Positions 49,516-58,808 of a DNA stretch of 64,000 nt are shown here, piece after piece. The translations under genes were made by a program, and so were the position numbers. The notes under the pieces are model-generated. The model was not told where the DNA came from. It searched no databases and saw nothing but the letters and a program-made list of their open reading frames with translations. The stretch spans positions 1 through 64,000 of the forward strand of contig CAKZFX010000009.1 of the NCBI GenBank assembly GCA_936908745.1. The letters run 5' to 3'. How positions within the stretch are numbered: position 1 is the first letter of the stretch; every line of letters begins with the position of its first letter. The stretch comes from an uncultured Chitinophagaceae bacterium (lineage in GTDB: Bacteria; Bacteroidota; Bacteroidia; Chitinophagales; Chitinophagaceae).

Positions 49516-51036
49516 TCAATAGCCGGGGTTTTGAGTAAGTTTCGCCGTTCTAACATCAAAGTCAGGAATGGGTAATAAGCTATGCTTGGCTTGTTGGTAT
49601 CCTAATGGTGCTAATTCTGTTGCCGCCATGCCCCAACGAACAAGGTCTGTAAAGCGTACTGCTTCAAAAGCCAGTTCGAGTTGTCTTTCTTTAACGATGT
49701 CCGTAAATAAAGCGCCACCTGATGTGTTGATATCAACCAGGCCGGCCCGTTGACGAACAAGGTTCAGGTATTGGCGGGCTTTTGTATCATTAGGTGCAGG
49801 AGACTTATTAAATGCTTCCGCTGCCATCAGCAATACATCTGAATAGCGGATATGACGCCAGTTGGTTCCATAGTTCAGTTCACTGATCGGGCCACCTGTT
49901 TGCGACGCAAAAGCGCCATATTTACGCTGGAAGAAACCTTCATAATCATACGCTGCGGGGTTGCTCCAGTTGCCGCCATTGGCGATCAGTTCTGTTGCAG
50001 ACATAATGGTTTGCCGTCTCCTGTTCACATCGCCTGCTGCTACATACGCATTATACAGTTTTTGTTTAGGCAGGTTGAAACCCCAGCCTGCGATCAATGA
50101 ATCAGAAGGCGCTTTAGTGTAGTAATCACCACGAGGGCCCATCAGCTGGATGTGGATATTGCTTTCTGGTGCGCCGCCCCATGGGAAGTTGCCCCAGTCG
50201 TAACTTCTTGCATTGGTATAAGATATCTCGAATACGGATTCCGTACCAAATTCAAAGTTTCTTGAGAAAGCAGCGCCTACAGATGGCGCCAGTCCATATT
50301 GCGAAGACGTGATAACGTTTTCAAATTGCACAGCCGCTTCAGGATATTTTGCCTGGTACAGCAACGCTTTTCCCAATAAAGCCTGTGCAGCTCCTTTGGT
50401 TACACGGAAACGATCCGCACCCGTATAAGCGCTTTTCAATGGCAGGTCTGTGATCGCTTCGCCGAGGTCCTTTTCTATCTGTGCATATACATCGGCTTTG
50501 GGTTTGCGGCCGGTACTTGTGTATGCAGAAGGTGCAATATCATTCAGCACCAGCGGCACATCACCCCAGAGTGATACTAACTCAAAATAATTGTACGCAC
50601 GCAGGAATTTAGCTTCAGCGATCAGGCGTTTGCGAAGCGTATTCGTTGCTTCAGAACGGTTGATCACTTTGTTTGTACGATAAATAGTAAAGTAGCACAT
50701 TCTCCAGGCATCCCTTACTTTATCATTCGTGGCATCAAATGTAAAATCGTCGAGGGTCTGGTAACCCGGCTGGTCACCGGCATCGCTGCCACCTGCATTA
50801 CTTTCATCCGACAAGAGCATTTTGATCATATACAAGCTGCCCCAGTTGTTATTGTAGTGCGCCTGCATCATGTCATACGCCGCTGTTACGGCCTGTGTGA
50901 TATCCTGGTCTGTTTTATAAAAATCTTCTTCAGCGTAAGCACCAGGCACTTCCTGGTCAAGGAATTTTTTGCAGCCGGTATTTAACAGGACTACTGATAA
51001 ACAAACCGCCGCTGCTTTTATAAATAAATTTTTCAT
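49516..51036 (-). CDS. susD: SusD/RagB family glycan-binding outer-membrane lipoprotein
   Basis: This 506-residue protein has signal MKNLFIKAAAVCLSVVLLNTG with lipid C22. An N-terminal SusD-like helical region follows (D-I-T-Q-A-V-T-A-A-Y-D) and the TPR core includes A-K-F-L-R-A-Y-N-Y-F-E-L. The C-terminal W-R-H-I-R-Y-S-D-V-L-L-M-A-A-E-A segment is diagnostic. It caps the SusC barrel and binds the glycan. It lies 20 bases after susC. Confidence 0.96.
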   Translation of the reverse strand: MKNLFIKAAAVCLSVVLLNTGCKKFLDQEVPGAYAEEDFYKTDQDITQAVTAAYDMMQAHYNNNWGSLYMIKMLLSDESNAGGSDAGDQPGYQTLDDFTFDATNDKVRDAWRMCYFTIYRTNKVINRSEATNTLRKRLIAEAKFLRAYNYFELVSLWGDVPLVLNDIAPSAYTSTGRKPKADVYAQIEKDLGEAITDLPLKSAYTGADRFRVTKGAAQALLGKALLYQAKYPEAAVQFENVITSSQYGLAPSVGAAFSRNFEFGTESVFEISYTNARSYDWGNFPWGGAPESNIHIQLMGPRGDYYTKAPSDSLIAGWGFNLPKQKLYNAYVAAGDVNRRRQTIMSATELIANGGNWSNPAAYDYEGFFQRKYGAFASQTGGPISELNYGTNWRHIRYSDVLLMAAEAFNKSPAPNDTKARQYLNLVRQRAGLVDINTSGGALFTDIVKERQLELAFEAVRFTDLVRWGMAATELAPLGYQQAKHSLLPIPDFDVRTAKLTQNPGY

Positions 51037-51056
51037 TTCTTTTCTCGTTTAATGAT

Positions 51057-54000
51057 TTAGAAACTGAATGTCAATCCTACCATTGCTTTTCTTGGAATAG
51101 GATAACCACCACGGTCGATGCCAATACTGTTCTGGCCATTGCTGCCACCTTCAGGGTCTACACCCGGATACTTAGTAAAGGTGAAGAAGTCATCCAGCGA
51201 AACATAGATCCTTGCTTTCCTGATCTTGACCCTGTCCATCAGCGATTGTGGCAATGTGTAGCCCAATTGCAACTGGCGGATCTTAGCATATGATCCGTTG
51301 AAGATCATTAAATCACCATTGTAGATATAAGGATTGGAAGTGTTAGGCGCAAACCATTTGTTGGTGCTGCCTGCTCCTGTCCAACGATCTTCATAGAAGA
51401 AAGCAGGTTTGTTAGCTGTACCACGGTCTGTACGGTTGAACCCCATCAGGATTTCATTACCTGATTGTCCTTGTACGAATACGAGGAAGTCAAAACCTTT
51501 AAAACCGAGGCTTACACGGCCACCATACGTAAAGCTTGGATGCGGGCTGCCGATAAAAGTCATATCACCCGGGCTGATCAGTTTATCACCGTTTACATCG
51601 CGAACGATCGGATCGCCTGGTTTTGGTGCATAACCTGTGATACCCGTTTTAGTCAGGTAATCATTGATCTCAGCCTGTGTCTGGAAGATACCATCTGTCT
51701 GGTAACCGTTGAAGTACCATAAAGGACGGCCTACTGACATCGCAGTTGCTGACCAACCTGTTCCGATACCTGCACCATAGATAATGGGTGAGTTAGGATC
51801 AAGGTATGTTACTTCATTTTTCAGTGTAGAAAAGTTTACACCTACTTCATAAGTCAGTGCATTTCTGCTGATGGGTTTGTTATTGTAAGACAATTCAAAT
51901 TCAAAACCTTTGTTCACCACATTACCGGCATTTTTAGTGCGCAGTGTTGCACCAGCGATCAATGGCGCATTACCATCTGTCAACAGGTCTTTGGTTGTTT
52001 TTTTGTAATAATCAACGGTGAAATTCAGGCGGTTGTTCAGGAACGCAAAGTCGGCGCCGATATCAAACTGCTCACTTGTTTCCCAGGTCAGATCAGGGTT
52101 GGCCAAACTTGTTGGCGCAGCGCCTACGATCAGCACACCATTCGCATCAGGATACAAATTGTTTGCACCAATAGCGTTTTTCCATTCGCCAATACCGATA
52201 GAAGAAACGTTACCGTTTTGTCCCCAGCTTGCACGCAGTTTTGCATAGTTGATCTTATCTGCCACACCGCTGAAGAAATCTTCTTGTGAAAGTACCCAAC
52301 CCGCAGAGAACGCAGGATATACTTTCCATTGATTACCCGGAGCCAGTTTAGAACTTCCATCACGACGAACAGAAGCGCTGAACAGGTACCTGTCTTTGAA
52401 AGAGTAGTTTACCCTTCCGAATACAGAAGCCAATGTATAATCAAATGAATTACTACCGATACGGTCAATATCATCAGGCACATAATCCGCATAAGAGAAA
52501 CGGTCATCCTCTTTGAATAAACCAGAGTAACTGCCGCCCATGTGGTATTCATGTGTTTTAATAGCCGATACACCTGCAAGTACAGTGAAGTCATGGCTAC
52601 CAATAGCTCTGCGATAGGTAGCAAAGTTTTCCCACTGCCATGTGTACCAGTTATTGCTGTAATCATAGCCGTTCGCTTTGGTGTTCAGGCTTTCGCTGGA
52701 GTACCAGAATGTTGGCGTCCAACCGTGACCTGTCTGGAATGCAGCATCCACACCAAAACGGGAAGTGAACGTAAACCCTTTGAACGGGTTAATATCCATA
52801 TACACATTACCTACGATCTTATTCTGTACGTTCTCTCCTTTTGCAAGGCTGATACGTGCGATCGGGTTGCCATATTCTCCTTTCAGGAAATTAGAAATAC
52901 CATATAAGTTGCCGTTAGGATCTCTTCTCAACAGATCGGCAATAGGCGTACCATCAGGCGTTGTGCCTGCCAATGCAGCTTGTACGTGTGCAGGTAATGC
53001 ACCTGTGTAAGTAACAGGGGTCAAAGGATCCATTACCAATGCACTTGAAAGAATAGAACCGAACTCATCATTTTCAGAGATCGCTCTTCTTCTGTGCTGT
53101 GTATAAGAAAGACGGTTACCAACGGTCAACCAGCTTTTGATTTTATGATCGCCATTGAAACGAACCGTATAACGGTTGAATCTTGCTTTATCTCCACCCA
53201 CAATACCTTCCTGTGTAAAGATGCTTCCGCTCAGCAAGTAAGTTGATTTATCAGAGCCACCGCTGAATTGCAGCGAGTGATGTTGCTGAGGTGCTGTTTG
53301 CACTACTTCCTGTATCCAGTTGGTGCCTATACCGCCTACGGCTGTTACATCAGCTTGTGTTGGCGCACCCGCCACACCCGCAGCCGTCAGGTATTCCTGG
53401 TACTGCGATGCGTTCATCATTTTGATAAAATTGCCACGCAGTGATTGTGAAGAGAACTGGCCGCTATACGTTACTTCAGCCGAATTCTTTTTACCTGTTT
53501 TAGTAGTGATGATGATAACACCGTTAGCACCTTCCGCACCATAGATAGCAGCGCTGGCCGCATCTTTCAGGATTTCGATAGAAGCCACTTCCGAAGGATC
53601 GAGGTATTCGATACCACCGGCCCTTACTCCGTCAATGATATAAAGAGGATTTGAGTTACGGTTTGAACCGGCGCCACGGATGCGGATATTTAAGCCTGCA
53701 CCGGGCTGACCTGAAGTTGGCAACACGGTAACACCCGCACTTCTTCCTTGTAAGGCCTGGTCGATACGTGTAGATGAAACGGTAGCGATCTGCTCTGCTT
53801 TTACAGAAGAGATAGCGCCGGTCACCAGGCTTTTACGTTGCTGGCCATAACCTACCACCACTACTTCAGAGATACTTTTATTTAAAGGGGCTAACTGGAT
53901 ATTAGCCACTGTTTTACCATCCAGCGCCACTTCCTGTTGCATATAGCCGATATAGCTCACCACGATGATGGCTTTGGTACTGCTTACATTCAGCAGGAAC

Positions 54001-54506
54001 GAACCATCTTCTTTGGTAACGGTACCGTTCGTAGTGCCTTTTTCCTGCACACTTACACCGCTGAGCGGCTCGCCTTTTTCATCGGTTATTCTACCGCTGA
54101 CCAGCTCAAAAGGATTGATTTCCTTTTTGGGGTCAGCAGGCGTCGCATCGGTGATGACAACCAGGTTGCCATTCATGCGGCGGAACGAAAGTTCCGTGTT
54201 TTTGAGCATTTTTTCGAGGACCTCGTTCAGCGGGCGGTCCTGTACATTAAGGGTGATACGGAGCTCCTTTGGAAGGATCTCGTCTTTGTAAACAAAGCGG
54301 AAAACACCTTGTTCCTCAATGGTTTTAAAAGCTTTTTTGAGGTGTGCTTTTTCCAGCCGCAGGCTGATATTATCCTGCCCGTAACCGCGGGCAAAGGATT
54401 GAAGGGAGAGCACTACAACAAGCAGAATCGTAAACTTCATCAGCAGCAAGCATTTGATGATTTGGTGCGCCATGTCGCGGGACACAGGCAGTCCATTTTT
54501 TTTCAT
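51057..54506 (-). CDS. susC: SusC/RagA-type TonB-dependent transporter with STN domain
   Basis: This 1149-residue outer-membrane protein imports glycan fragments with SusD. After a long signal (to about residue 45) comes an STN domain (about 50-120), which contacts FecR-type regulators. A carboxypeptidase-like beta domain (about 130-215; I-T-D-E-K-G-E-P-L-S-G-V), a plug (T-G-A-I-S-S-V and I-I-D-G-V-R-A) and the barrel follow. The barrel ends in V-G-L-T-F-S-F. The STN domain plus the adjacent FecR and sigma genes implies surface signalling. The start is ATG 54506 with AAGG just upstream. Confidence 0.96.
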   Translation of the reverse strand: MKKNGLPVSRDMAHQIIKCLLLMKFTILLVVVLSLQSFARGYGQDNISLRLEKAHLKKAFKTIEEQGVFRFVYKDEILPKELRITLNVQDRPLNEVLEKMLKNTELSFRRMNGNLVVITDATPADPKKEINPFELVSGRITDEKGEPLSGVSVQEKGTTNGTVTKEDGSFLLNVSSTKAIIVVSYIGYMQQEVALDGKTVANIQLAPLNKSISEVVVVGYGQQRKSLVTGAISSVKAEQIATVSSTRIDQALQGRSAGVTVLPTSGQPGAGLNIRIRGAGSNRNSNPLYIIDGVRAGGIEYLDPSEVASIEILKDAASAAIYGAEGANGVIIITTKTGKKNSAEVTYSGQFSSQSLRGNFIKMMNASQYQEYLTAAGVAGAPTQADVTAVGGIGTNWIQEVVQTAPQQHHSLQFSGGSDKSTYLLSGSIFTQEGIVGGDKARFNRYTVRFNGDHKIKSWLTVGNRLSYTQHRRRAISENDEFGSILSSALVMDPLTPVTYTGALPAHVQAALAGTTPDGTPIADLLRRDPNGNLYGISNFLKGEYGNPIARISLAKGENVQNKIVGNVYMDINPFKGFTFTSRFGVDAAFQTGHGWTPTFWYSSESLNTKANGYDYSNNWYTWQWENFATYRRAIGSHDFTVLAGVSAIKTHEYHMGGSYSGLFKEDDRFSYADYVPDDIDRIGSNSFDYTLASVFGRVNYSFKDRYLFSASVRRDGSSKLAPGNQWKVYPAFSAGWVLSQEDFFSGVADKINYAKLRASWGQNGNVSSIGIGEWKNAIGANNLYPDANGVLIVGAAPTSLANPDLTWETSEQFDIGADFAFLNNRLNFTVDYYKKTTKDLLTDGNAPLIAGATLRTKNAGNVVNKGFEFELSYNNKPISRNALTYEVGVNFSTLKNEVTYLDPNSPIIYGAGIGTGWSATAMSVGRPLWYFNGYQTDGIFQTQAEINDYLTKTGITGYAPKPGDPIVRDVNGDKLISPGDMTFIGSPHPSFTYGGRVSLGFKGFDFLVFVQGQSGNEILMGFNRTDRGTANKPAFFYEDRWTGAGSTNKWFAPNTSNPYIYNGDLMIFNGSYAKIRQLQLGYTLPQSLMDRVKIRKARIYVSLDDFFTFTKYPGVDPEGGSNGQNSIGIDRGGYPIPRKAMVGLTFSF

Positions 54507-54533
54507 ACCTTAGTTTTGATTTGATGATAAGAT

Positions 54534-54551
54534 TTGCTCAGGCTTGAGCAA
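54534..54551 (-). promoter_or_regulatory. Inverted repeat upstream of susC, possible operator
   Basis: TTGCTCA-GGCT-TGAGCAA is a perfect 7-bp palindrome with a 4-nt centre, 27 nt before the susC ATG. It could be a regulator site or an mRNA hairpin masking initiation. No T run follows it. Confidence 0.5.
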
Positions 54552-54568
54552 GTTTCTGTCGTTTATTA

Positions 54569-54595
54569 ACGGGGAATGCTGCGAACATTCTCCGT
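54569..54595. terminator. Hairpin between fecR and susC
   Basis: Stem ACGGGGAATG/CATTCTCCGT has 9 of 10 canonical pairs plus one wobble, with loop CTGCGAA. T8 follows on the plus strand; on the minus strand the tail is TTAATAA, weaker. It probably reduces read-through from fecR into susC, so that susC relies on its own promoter. Confidence 0.55.
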
Positions 54596-54711
54596 TTTTT
54601 TATGCGGGGTGTCAGGTTTCTCTTTTCATATGCATGCAGTTTTAAGGTTAAGCAATCATCAACCGTTCAAGCATTATATATCGTCCGGCGTTTAGGTGCC
54701 GGGAGCATCTG

Positions 54712-55818
54712 TTATGGTCGGAACGTCACTTCCTTTTTGTTCACCGTTGACCGGATGCCTGCCAATCGCAATGCTTCCAGTACGGTTTTTAAATCTTCAT
54801 CTTCAAATGTGGCGCTGAATTTTGTCCGCTTCAGATCGTTGTCAGCGATCATCACTTTCACATCATACCAGCGTTCGATCTTCATCGCTACTTCTTCCAT
54901 CGTTTCACCGTCAAAGACCAGTTTATTTTTCACCCACAATGTTTCCACCGCACTGCTATCCTCTTCCTGGTATTTGATCTTGCTAAGCGTCAGCAAAGGC
55001 GTTGTGTTTTTCTTGTAATTATCAGCGCCTACCACTGTTGCTTCGTTATTGTTTACAATGAGCTTATCGTTGGGTTTCAGAATGATCTTTTTCTTGTCAG
55101 GGCTTTTTACAAGCGTAATCTCCACAGAGCCTCTTATCAATGATGTTTCCGTATTTTTTTCATTTTCATAAGAACGCACGTTAAACGCTGTACCCAGCAC
55201 TTTTACATCAATCGCATTCGTATGGATGATAAAAGGACGGCTTTCATCTCTTACCACATCAAAGAACGCTTCGCCGCTCAACTGTACTTCACGCTGGTTG
55301 CCCTGGAAGTTTTCGTTGTAAGTGATCCGGCTGTCGGCGTTGAGCCAAACTTCTGTTCCATCGGGCAATTGCACTTTTGATTTAGAGCCTCTCTTGGTGC
55401 TGATCGTATTGTTGGCGTGTGGTTTTGTTTTTTGTTTGCTGAATAAAAAATTATTGGATAAGAATACAATCAACAGCAAACTGGCGGCAATGCCTGAGAT
55501 CCATACCCATTTGCGATAGCTGCCTCTTTGTTTTATTTCTGGTTCTGTTATTTCTTCTTCTGTAATGGCGGGTGTTTCGTATTGCAATACCGGTTCTGAA
55601 AGATGGTTGCTCAGGCGTTGCAAATGCTTATTGAAAGACGATGACTGTACGGTTTTATCATCCGCATGTTTTGCACTCCAAATGGTGGTAAACATTTCTT
55701 TGCGAAAGCCAAGCTCCGGGTTTTCCTGGAGCAATAATTCCAATTCCTGTAATTCTTCGGTGCGGGCCTCTCCTGAAAGTTCCAAAGTGACCAGTTCCCA
55801 AAATCTTTCCTCGTTCAT
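54712..55818 (-). CDS. FecR-family anti-sigma factor
   Basis: This 368-residue inner-membrane protein has a cytosolic N-terminal sigma-binding helix bundle (1-105) and one membrane helix (about 108-125). The periplasmic FecR domain (about 150-260; T-K-R-G-S-K-S-K-V-Q-L-P-D-G and A-F-F-D-V-V-R-D) is followed by a C-terminal DUF4974-like domain (about 290-368). It should receive the signal from the SusC STN domain and release the sigma factor. It lies 68 bases after the sigma gene. Confidence 0.93.
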   Translation of the reverse strand: MNEERFWELVTLELSGEARTEELQELELLLQENPELGFRKEMFTTIWSAKHADDKTVQSSSFNKHLQRLSNHLSEPVLQYETPAITEEEITEPEIKQRGSYRKWVWISGIAASLLLIVFLSNNFLFSKQKTKPHANNTISTKRGSKSKVQLPDGTEVWLNADSRITYNENFQGNQREVQLSGEAFFDVVRDESRPFIIHTNAIDVKVLGTAFNVRSYENEKNTETSLIRGSVEITLVKSPDKKKIILKPNDKLIVNNNEATVVGADNYKKNTTPLLTLSKIKYQEEDSSAVETLWVKNKLVFDGETMEEVAMKIERWYDVKVMIADNDLKRTKFSATFEDEDLKTVLEALRLAGIRSTVNKKEVTFRP

Positions 55819-55886
55819 AGTAATGATGCTGTAATCTTATAAGACAGGAGCAGCAGGCACAGTGTACCAAATGGTTGAAAAAAAAA

Positions 55887-56480
55887 TTAAGAAGCGGAGA
55901 ATTTATTGGCCACAGCGGGGTTGGAAACCGTAGAAGCAGGCAGCACGGCAGCTATCTTCCTGACAGCGATGGTCAATTGATTTCTAACGGTTAAGACAGA
56001 TAAATTGAGTACATCAGCCGCTTCTTTGTACTTCAAACCATCTTCTTTTACCAGTTGAAAAATAATCCTGCACTGGGGCGGCAGTTTGCGGATCTCGGTC
56101 CTGATCCGGTGGGTCATTTCGGCCGAAATAAAAATGTCTTCCGGATTCGGTACAGCCACCACGGGTTCGATATCAATATCCGTAAGGCTTAACGAACTGT
56201 TCTTATAATTCTTGTGGAGATAGTTGATCGAAAAGTTCTTAGTGATGGTGTAGAGATACACTTTGAGATTCTCTACTTCCGTGAGTTTGCCTCTTATCTG
56301 CCATAATTTGATGAATACATCGGAGACAATTTCTTCAGAAGCCTCTTTCACTTTCACAATGGAAAATGAGAAGCGTTGCAGCGGCGCAGACAGAAGATAA
56401 TACAGCTCTTCATAAGCTTTCATGTCTTCGTATAACGCTACTCTTCTTTGCAGTTCTTTTATCGCAGCAGGTGTCGGCAA
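55887..56480 (-). CDS. ECF RNA polymerase sigma-70 factor (FecI-type)
   Basis: This 197-residue sigma factor shows region 2 (A-Y-E-E-L-Y-Y and V-S-D-V-F-I-K-L-W-Q) and region 4 (Y-K-E-A-A-D-V-L-N-L-S-V-L-T-V-R-N-Q-L). Only TTG at 56480 gives the N-terminal residues usual before region 2; the first internal ATG would give M20 at the edge of that helix. A TAATCTTG box at 56509-56516 (7 of 8 matches) would be its promoter. It directs the adjacent SusCD-hydrolase PUL. Confidence 0.9.
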   Translation of the reverse strand: MPTPAAIKELQRRVALYEDMKAYEELYYLLSAPLQRFSFSIVKVKEASEEIVSDVFIKLWQIRGKLTEVENLKVYLYTITKNFSINYLHKNYKNSSLSLTDIDIEPVVAVPNPEDIFISAEMTHRIRTEIRKLPPQCRIIFQLVKEDGLKYKEAADVLNLSVLTVRNQLTIAVRKIAAVLPASTVSNPAVANKFSAS

Positions 56481-56508
56481 TCGTAATTGGGTTATAGCAA
56501 TCTGACAC

Positions 56509-56516
56509 CAAGATTA
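56509..56516 (-). promoter_or_regulatory. Probable -7 box for the ECF sigma gene
   Basis: Minus strand TAATCTTG, 7 of 8 matches to TAnnTTTG, 28 nt before the TTG start, in a strongly AT-rich stretch. Confidence 0.4.
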
Positions 56517-56590
56517 TTATATTTTTGTTAAATAGCATTTTTTTATTTGTCATTTTTTTCAACTATTTGCAGCAAAAGAAGTTGCAAGCG

Positions 56591-57130
56591 TTAACTATTT
56601 ACGGGTTCCCCGGCTGTTTTTACATACGACGGATGCAAGGGAACAACGGGTGAAACTTCATCCTGTTCATTGACAAAAGCCGCTAATTCTTTCTGCAGGT
56701 TTTGTAAAAAACAATTGTTAGTTACCAGCTTCTCTTTTTCTTCCATTAATTTTTTTTCAAGTGCCGCTTTTTCTTCTTCCTGGTCATGAATGGAAGTTCC
56801 CAACTGCTGGTTTTGCTGTTTTATTGCATTCAATTGCTTTTCCATCCGTTCAAAATCACGTTTCAACGCAGCATATTTTGCTTCGCTGAACGATAGTTTA
56901 TTACGGTATTGACGGAGAAGATCGGTATGGTCAAATAAGATATAATCACCCGGATGCAATTGATCAGGCGGTAATGAGGAAGGCGTATCCACGATTTGTT
57001 TTTTCTTTCTTCGCCTGTAATGATACCATGATGTAAGAAAGAAAGAAACGACGAAAATGGGCAGGAACAACCATAACACAATTCGCAGGAACTGGCCAAA
57101 TTCAATCCACGCACCGGTAGCTATTAACAT
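56591..57130 (-). CDS. Membrane-anchored coiled-coil protein of unknown function
   Basis: This 179-residue protein from ATG 57130 (MLIATGAWIEFGQFLRIVLW) has one N-terminal membrane helix (about 17-35) followed by a basic R-R-R-K-K-K stop-transfer. A P-G-D-Y-I-L-F-D motif (about 60-67) precedes a long coiled coil (about 80-155). A Pro-rich tail ends it. The frame can begin at TTG 57142, less likely. It lies upstream of the sigma gene on the same strand, with a 110-nt gap. The topology suggests a divisome- or scaffold-type protein, but the family is unknown to me. Confidence 0.7.
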   Translation of the reverse strand: MLIATGAWIEFGQFLRIVLWLFLPIFVVSFFLTSWYHYRRRKKKQIVDTPSSLPPDQLHPGDYILFDHTDLLRQYRNKLSFSEAKYAALKRDFERMEKQLNAIKQQNQQLGTSIHDQEEEKAALEKKLMEEKEKLVTNNCFLQNLQKELAAFVNEQDEVSPVVPLHPSYVKTAGEPVNS

Positions 57131-57369
57131 ACTCAATCGCAATTTTGAGTAGAGATCAGGACATATGCTAAGGAACAGTTTAGCGACAATAACCGTAACA
57201 GTGAGGGTGGTTTGCTGTGATGCTTTGCGGGGTTATTGCTGCACGTTAATAATCATTTTCAACGGCTGCAAAGTGACAAGAATAGTACCAAAGGGCTGAA
57301 GTGAAGCCTGATACAAAGGATTTAATATCCACATCTTGACGGCTGTCAAAAAACAAACGGATATTGATT

Positions 57370-58617
57370 TCAAACAATTTCCATCGACTCCCGACTCCTC
57401 CTTTGCAGCTCCTTCTTTATTAAACCCAACTCCCGCCCTGTTTGCCCTTTCACCGATGTATTTTCCTGTGCACGACGCATCAGGTAGGGTATCACATCTT
57501 TAATAGGACCAAACGGCAGGTATTTGCTGACACTGCAACCGGCATGGGCAAGGTTGAATGTAATATTATCACTCATGCCATATAACTGGCTCCAGTGAAT
57601 ATGCGGATGATTCAGCGAGTGTCCATGTTGTTTCAGCAATTGTGTTGCATAGAGGTTGCTGTATTCATTGTGCGAAGCAACTATTAAACTAATACGATCT
57701 AAATGCGCTACGCAGTATTCCAATCCTTCGTTGTACTCTTTATCGCTGTTTTCTTTTGTTGCCTGTATCGGTGAAGGATAATTTTTTTCCGCCGCTCTTT
57801 TTCTTTCTTTCTCCATATAAGCGCCACGCACCAGTTTGGCACCGAGTATAAAGCCACGTTCAACTGCCGCTTCGTGTGATGCTTTCAAAAAAGCAAGCCT
57901 GTCATGGCGATAGTGCTGAATGGTATTGAACACCACGCAACGTTCTTTGTTGAATGTGTCCATCATGAGGATGGTCAGCGCATCTACCGGGTCCTGTATC
58001 CATGTTTCTTCTGCATCCACCAATACACCGATCTTTTTTTCTGCAGCCGTTTCACAAATACGCATCATGCGATGGCGTACTTTATGCCATTCTTCTTTTT
58101 CATCAACCGGCAATTCATCAATTGACTGTAAATATTTTTTCATCAACGTACCCGGCCGGTCGTGCATCATCGCATCCAGTTTTTCCAATAAAGAAAAACG
58201 GGCAAAGCCTGTCACTTTGATACTCATGAACGGAATATTCGGCTGTGTGGCCGCATAGTTGATCACACGGATAAATTCTTCGGTAGCATGATCAAATCCC
58301 TGTTCGCCATCATCACCACCTTCTACACCATAGTCGAGGATCACTTTTACATTGTATTCACCCAGCTTCCTAGCAACGATGGCTGTTTGGTCCAGCGTTT
58401 CGCCGCCTACAAACTGTGCAAAAATGGTGTTGCGTACAATGCCTTTGATGGGTAAACCGGCTTTAATAGCCCAGGGAGTGATGCGTGTTCCCAGTTTTAC
58501 CAGCCATCCTTTTCCCATCGCTGAAAAAAGAAACCGGGCTTTTTTTAATTCACGGTCAGTTTTGTACTGGAAGGCAAACTCGGTGTTATCAAAGGAGATC
58601 TGCGGGTCTGTTGACAT
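57370..58617 (-). CDS. putA: Proline dehydrogenase
   Basis: This monofunctional, FAD-dependent enzyme oxidises proline to pyrroline-5-carboxylate. The 415 residues contain V-K-V-T-G, V-D-A-E-E-T-W, K-L-V-R-G-A-Y-M-E-K-E-R and a late N-L-A-H-A-G-C segment, the (beta/alpha)8 barrel signatures. No P5C dehydrogenase domain is fused. It stands alone, with a promoter-like box at 58638-58645. Confidence 0.93.
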   Translation of the reverse strand: MSTDPQISFDNTEFAFQYKTDRELKKARFLFSAMGKGWLVKLGTRITPWAIKAGLPIKGIVRNTIFAQFVGGETLDQTAIVARKLGEYNVKVILDYGVEGGDDGEQGFDHATEEFIRVINYAATQPNIPFMSIKVTGFARFSLLEKLDAMMHDRPGTLMKKYLQSIDELPVDEKEEWHKVRHRMMRICETAAEKKIGVLVDAEETWIQDPVDALTILMMDTFNKERCVVFNTIQHYRHDRLAFLKASHEAAVERGFILGAKLVRGAYMEKERKRAAEKNYPSPIQATKENSDKEYNEGLEYCVAHLDRISLIVASHNEYSNLYATQLLKQHGHSLNHPHIHWSQLYGMSDNITFNLAHAGCSVSKYLPFGPIKDVIPYLMRRAQENTSVKGQTGRELGLIKKELQRRSRESMEIV

Positions 58618-58637
58618 ATAGCAATTTAGAGATTAGG

Positions 58638-58645
58638 CAAAAATA
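58638..58645 (-). promoter_or_regulatory. Bacteroidota -7 box for proline dehydrogenase
   Basis: Minus strand TATTTTTG matches TAnnTTTG exactly, 20 nt before the ATG. Confidence 0.5.
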
Positions 58646-58705
58646 TGGAAACTGGCGTTTATGATCGTATACGCTGTTTATTTAGGCAATGGATATTTGT
58701 ATTTT

Positions 58706-58743
58706 CCCGCAGATCTCGCTGATATCCTGCGCCAATCTGCGGG
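58706..58743. repeat. Intergenic palindromic element, uninterrupted copy
   Basis: CCCGCAGAT (58706-58714) and ATCTGCGGG (58735-58743) are perfect 9-bp inverted termini around CGCTGATAT. The same termini and word occur at 6550-6629, where a second palindrome is inserted. Confidence 0.75.
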
Positions 58744-58786
58744 AGATCCTGTCTATCATTAATGCGTATCCTTGCCCTCCCCTGCT

Positions 58787-58794
58787 TATCTTTG
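58787..58794 (+). promoter_or_regulatory. Bacteroidota -7 box for the thioesterase gene
   Basis: TATCTTTG is an exact match to TAnnTTTG, 14 nt before the ATG at 58809. Confidence 0.55.
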
Positions 58795-58808
58795 CGAAAA
58801 TTTTCACT

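Noticed and set aside
54602..55018. 138-residue plus-strand open frame
   Set aside because: It lies antisense to the well-supported FecR gene for most of its length and shows no domain; the plus-strand T run at 54594-54601 belongs to the hairpin.
57143..57369. Search for a tRNA or small RNA in the spacer before the coiled-coil gene
   Set aside because: No cloverleaf and no strong hairpin with a T run was found; TTGAC/GTCAA at 57336-57349 is only a 5-bp stem.
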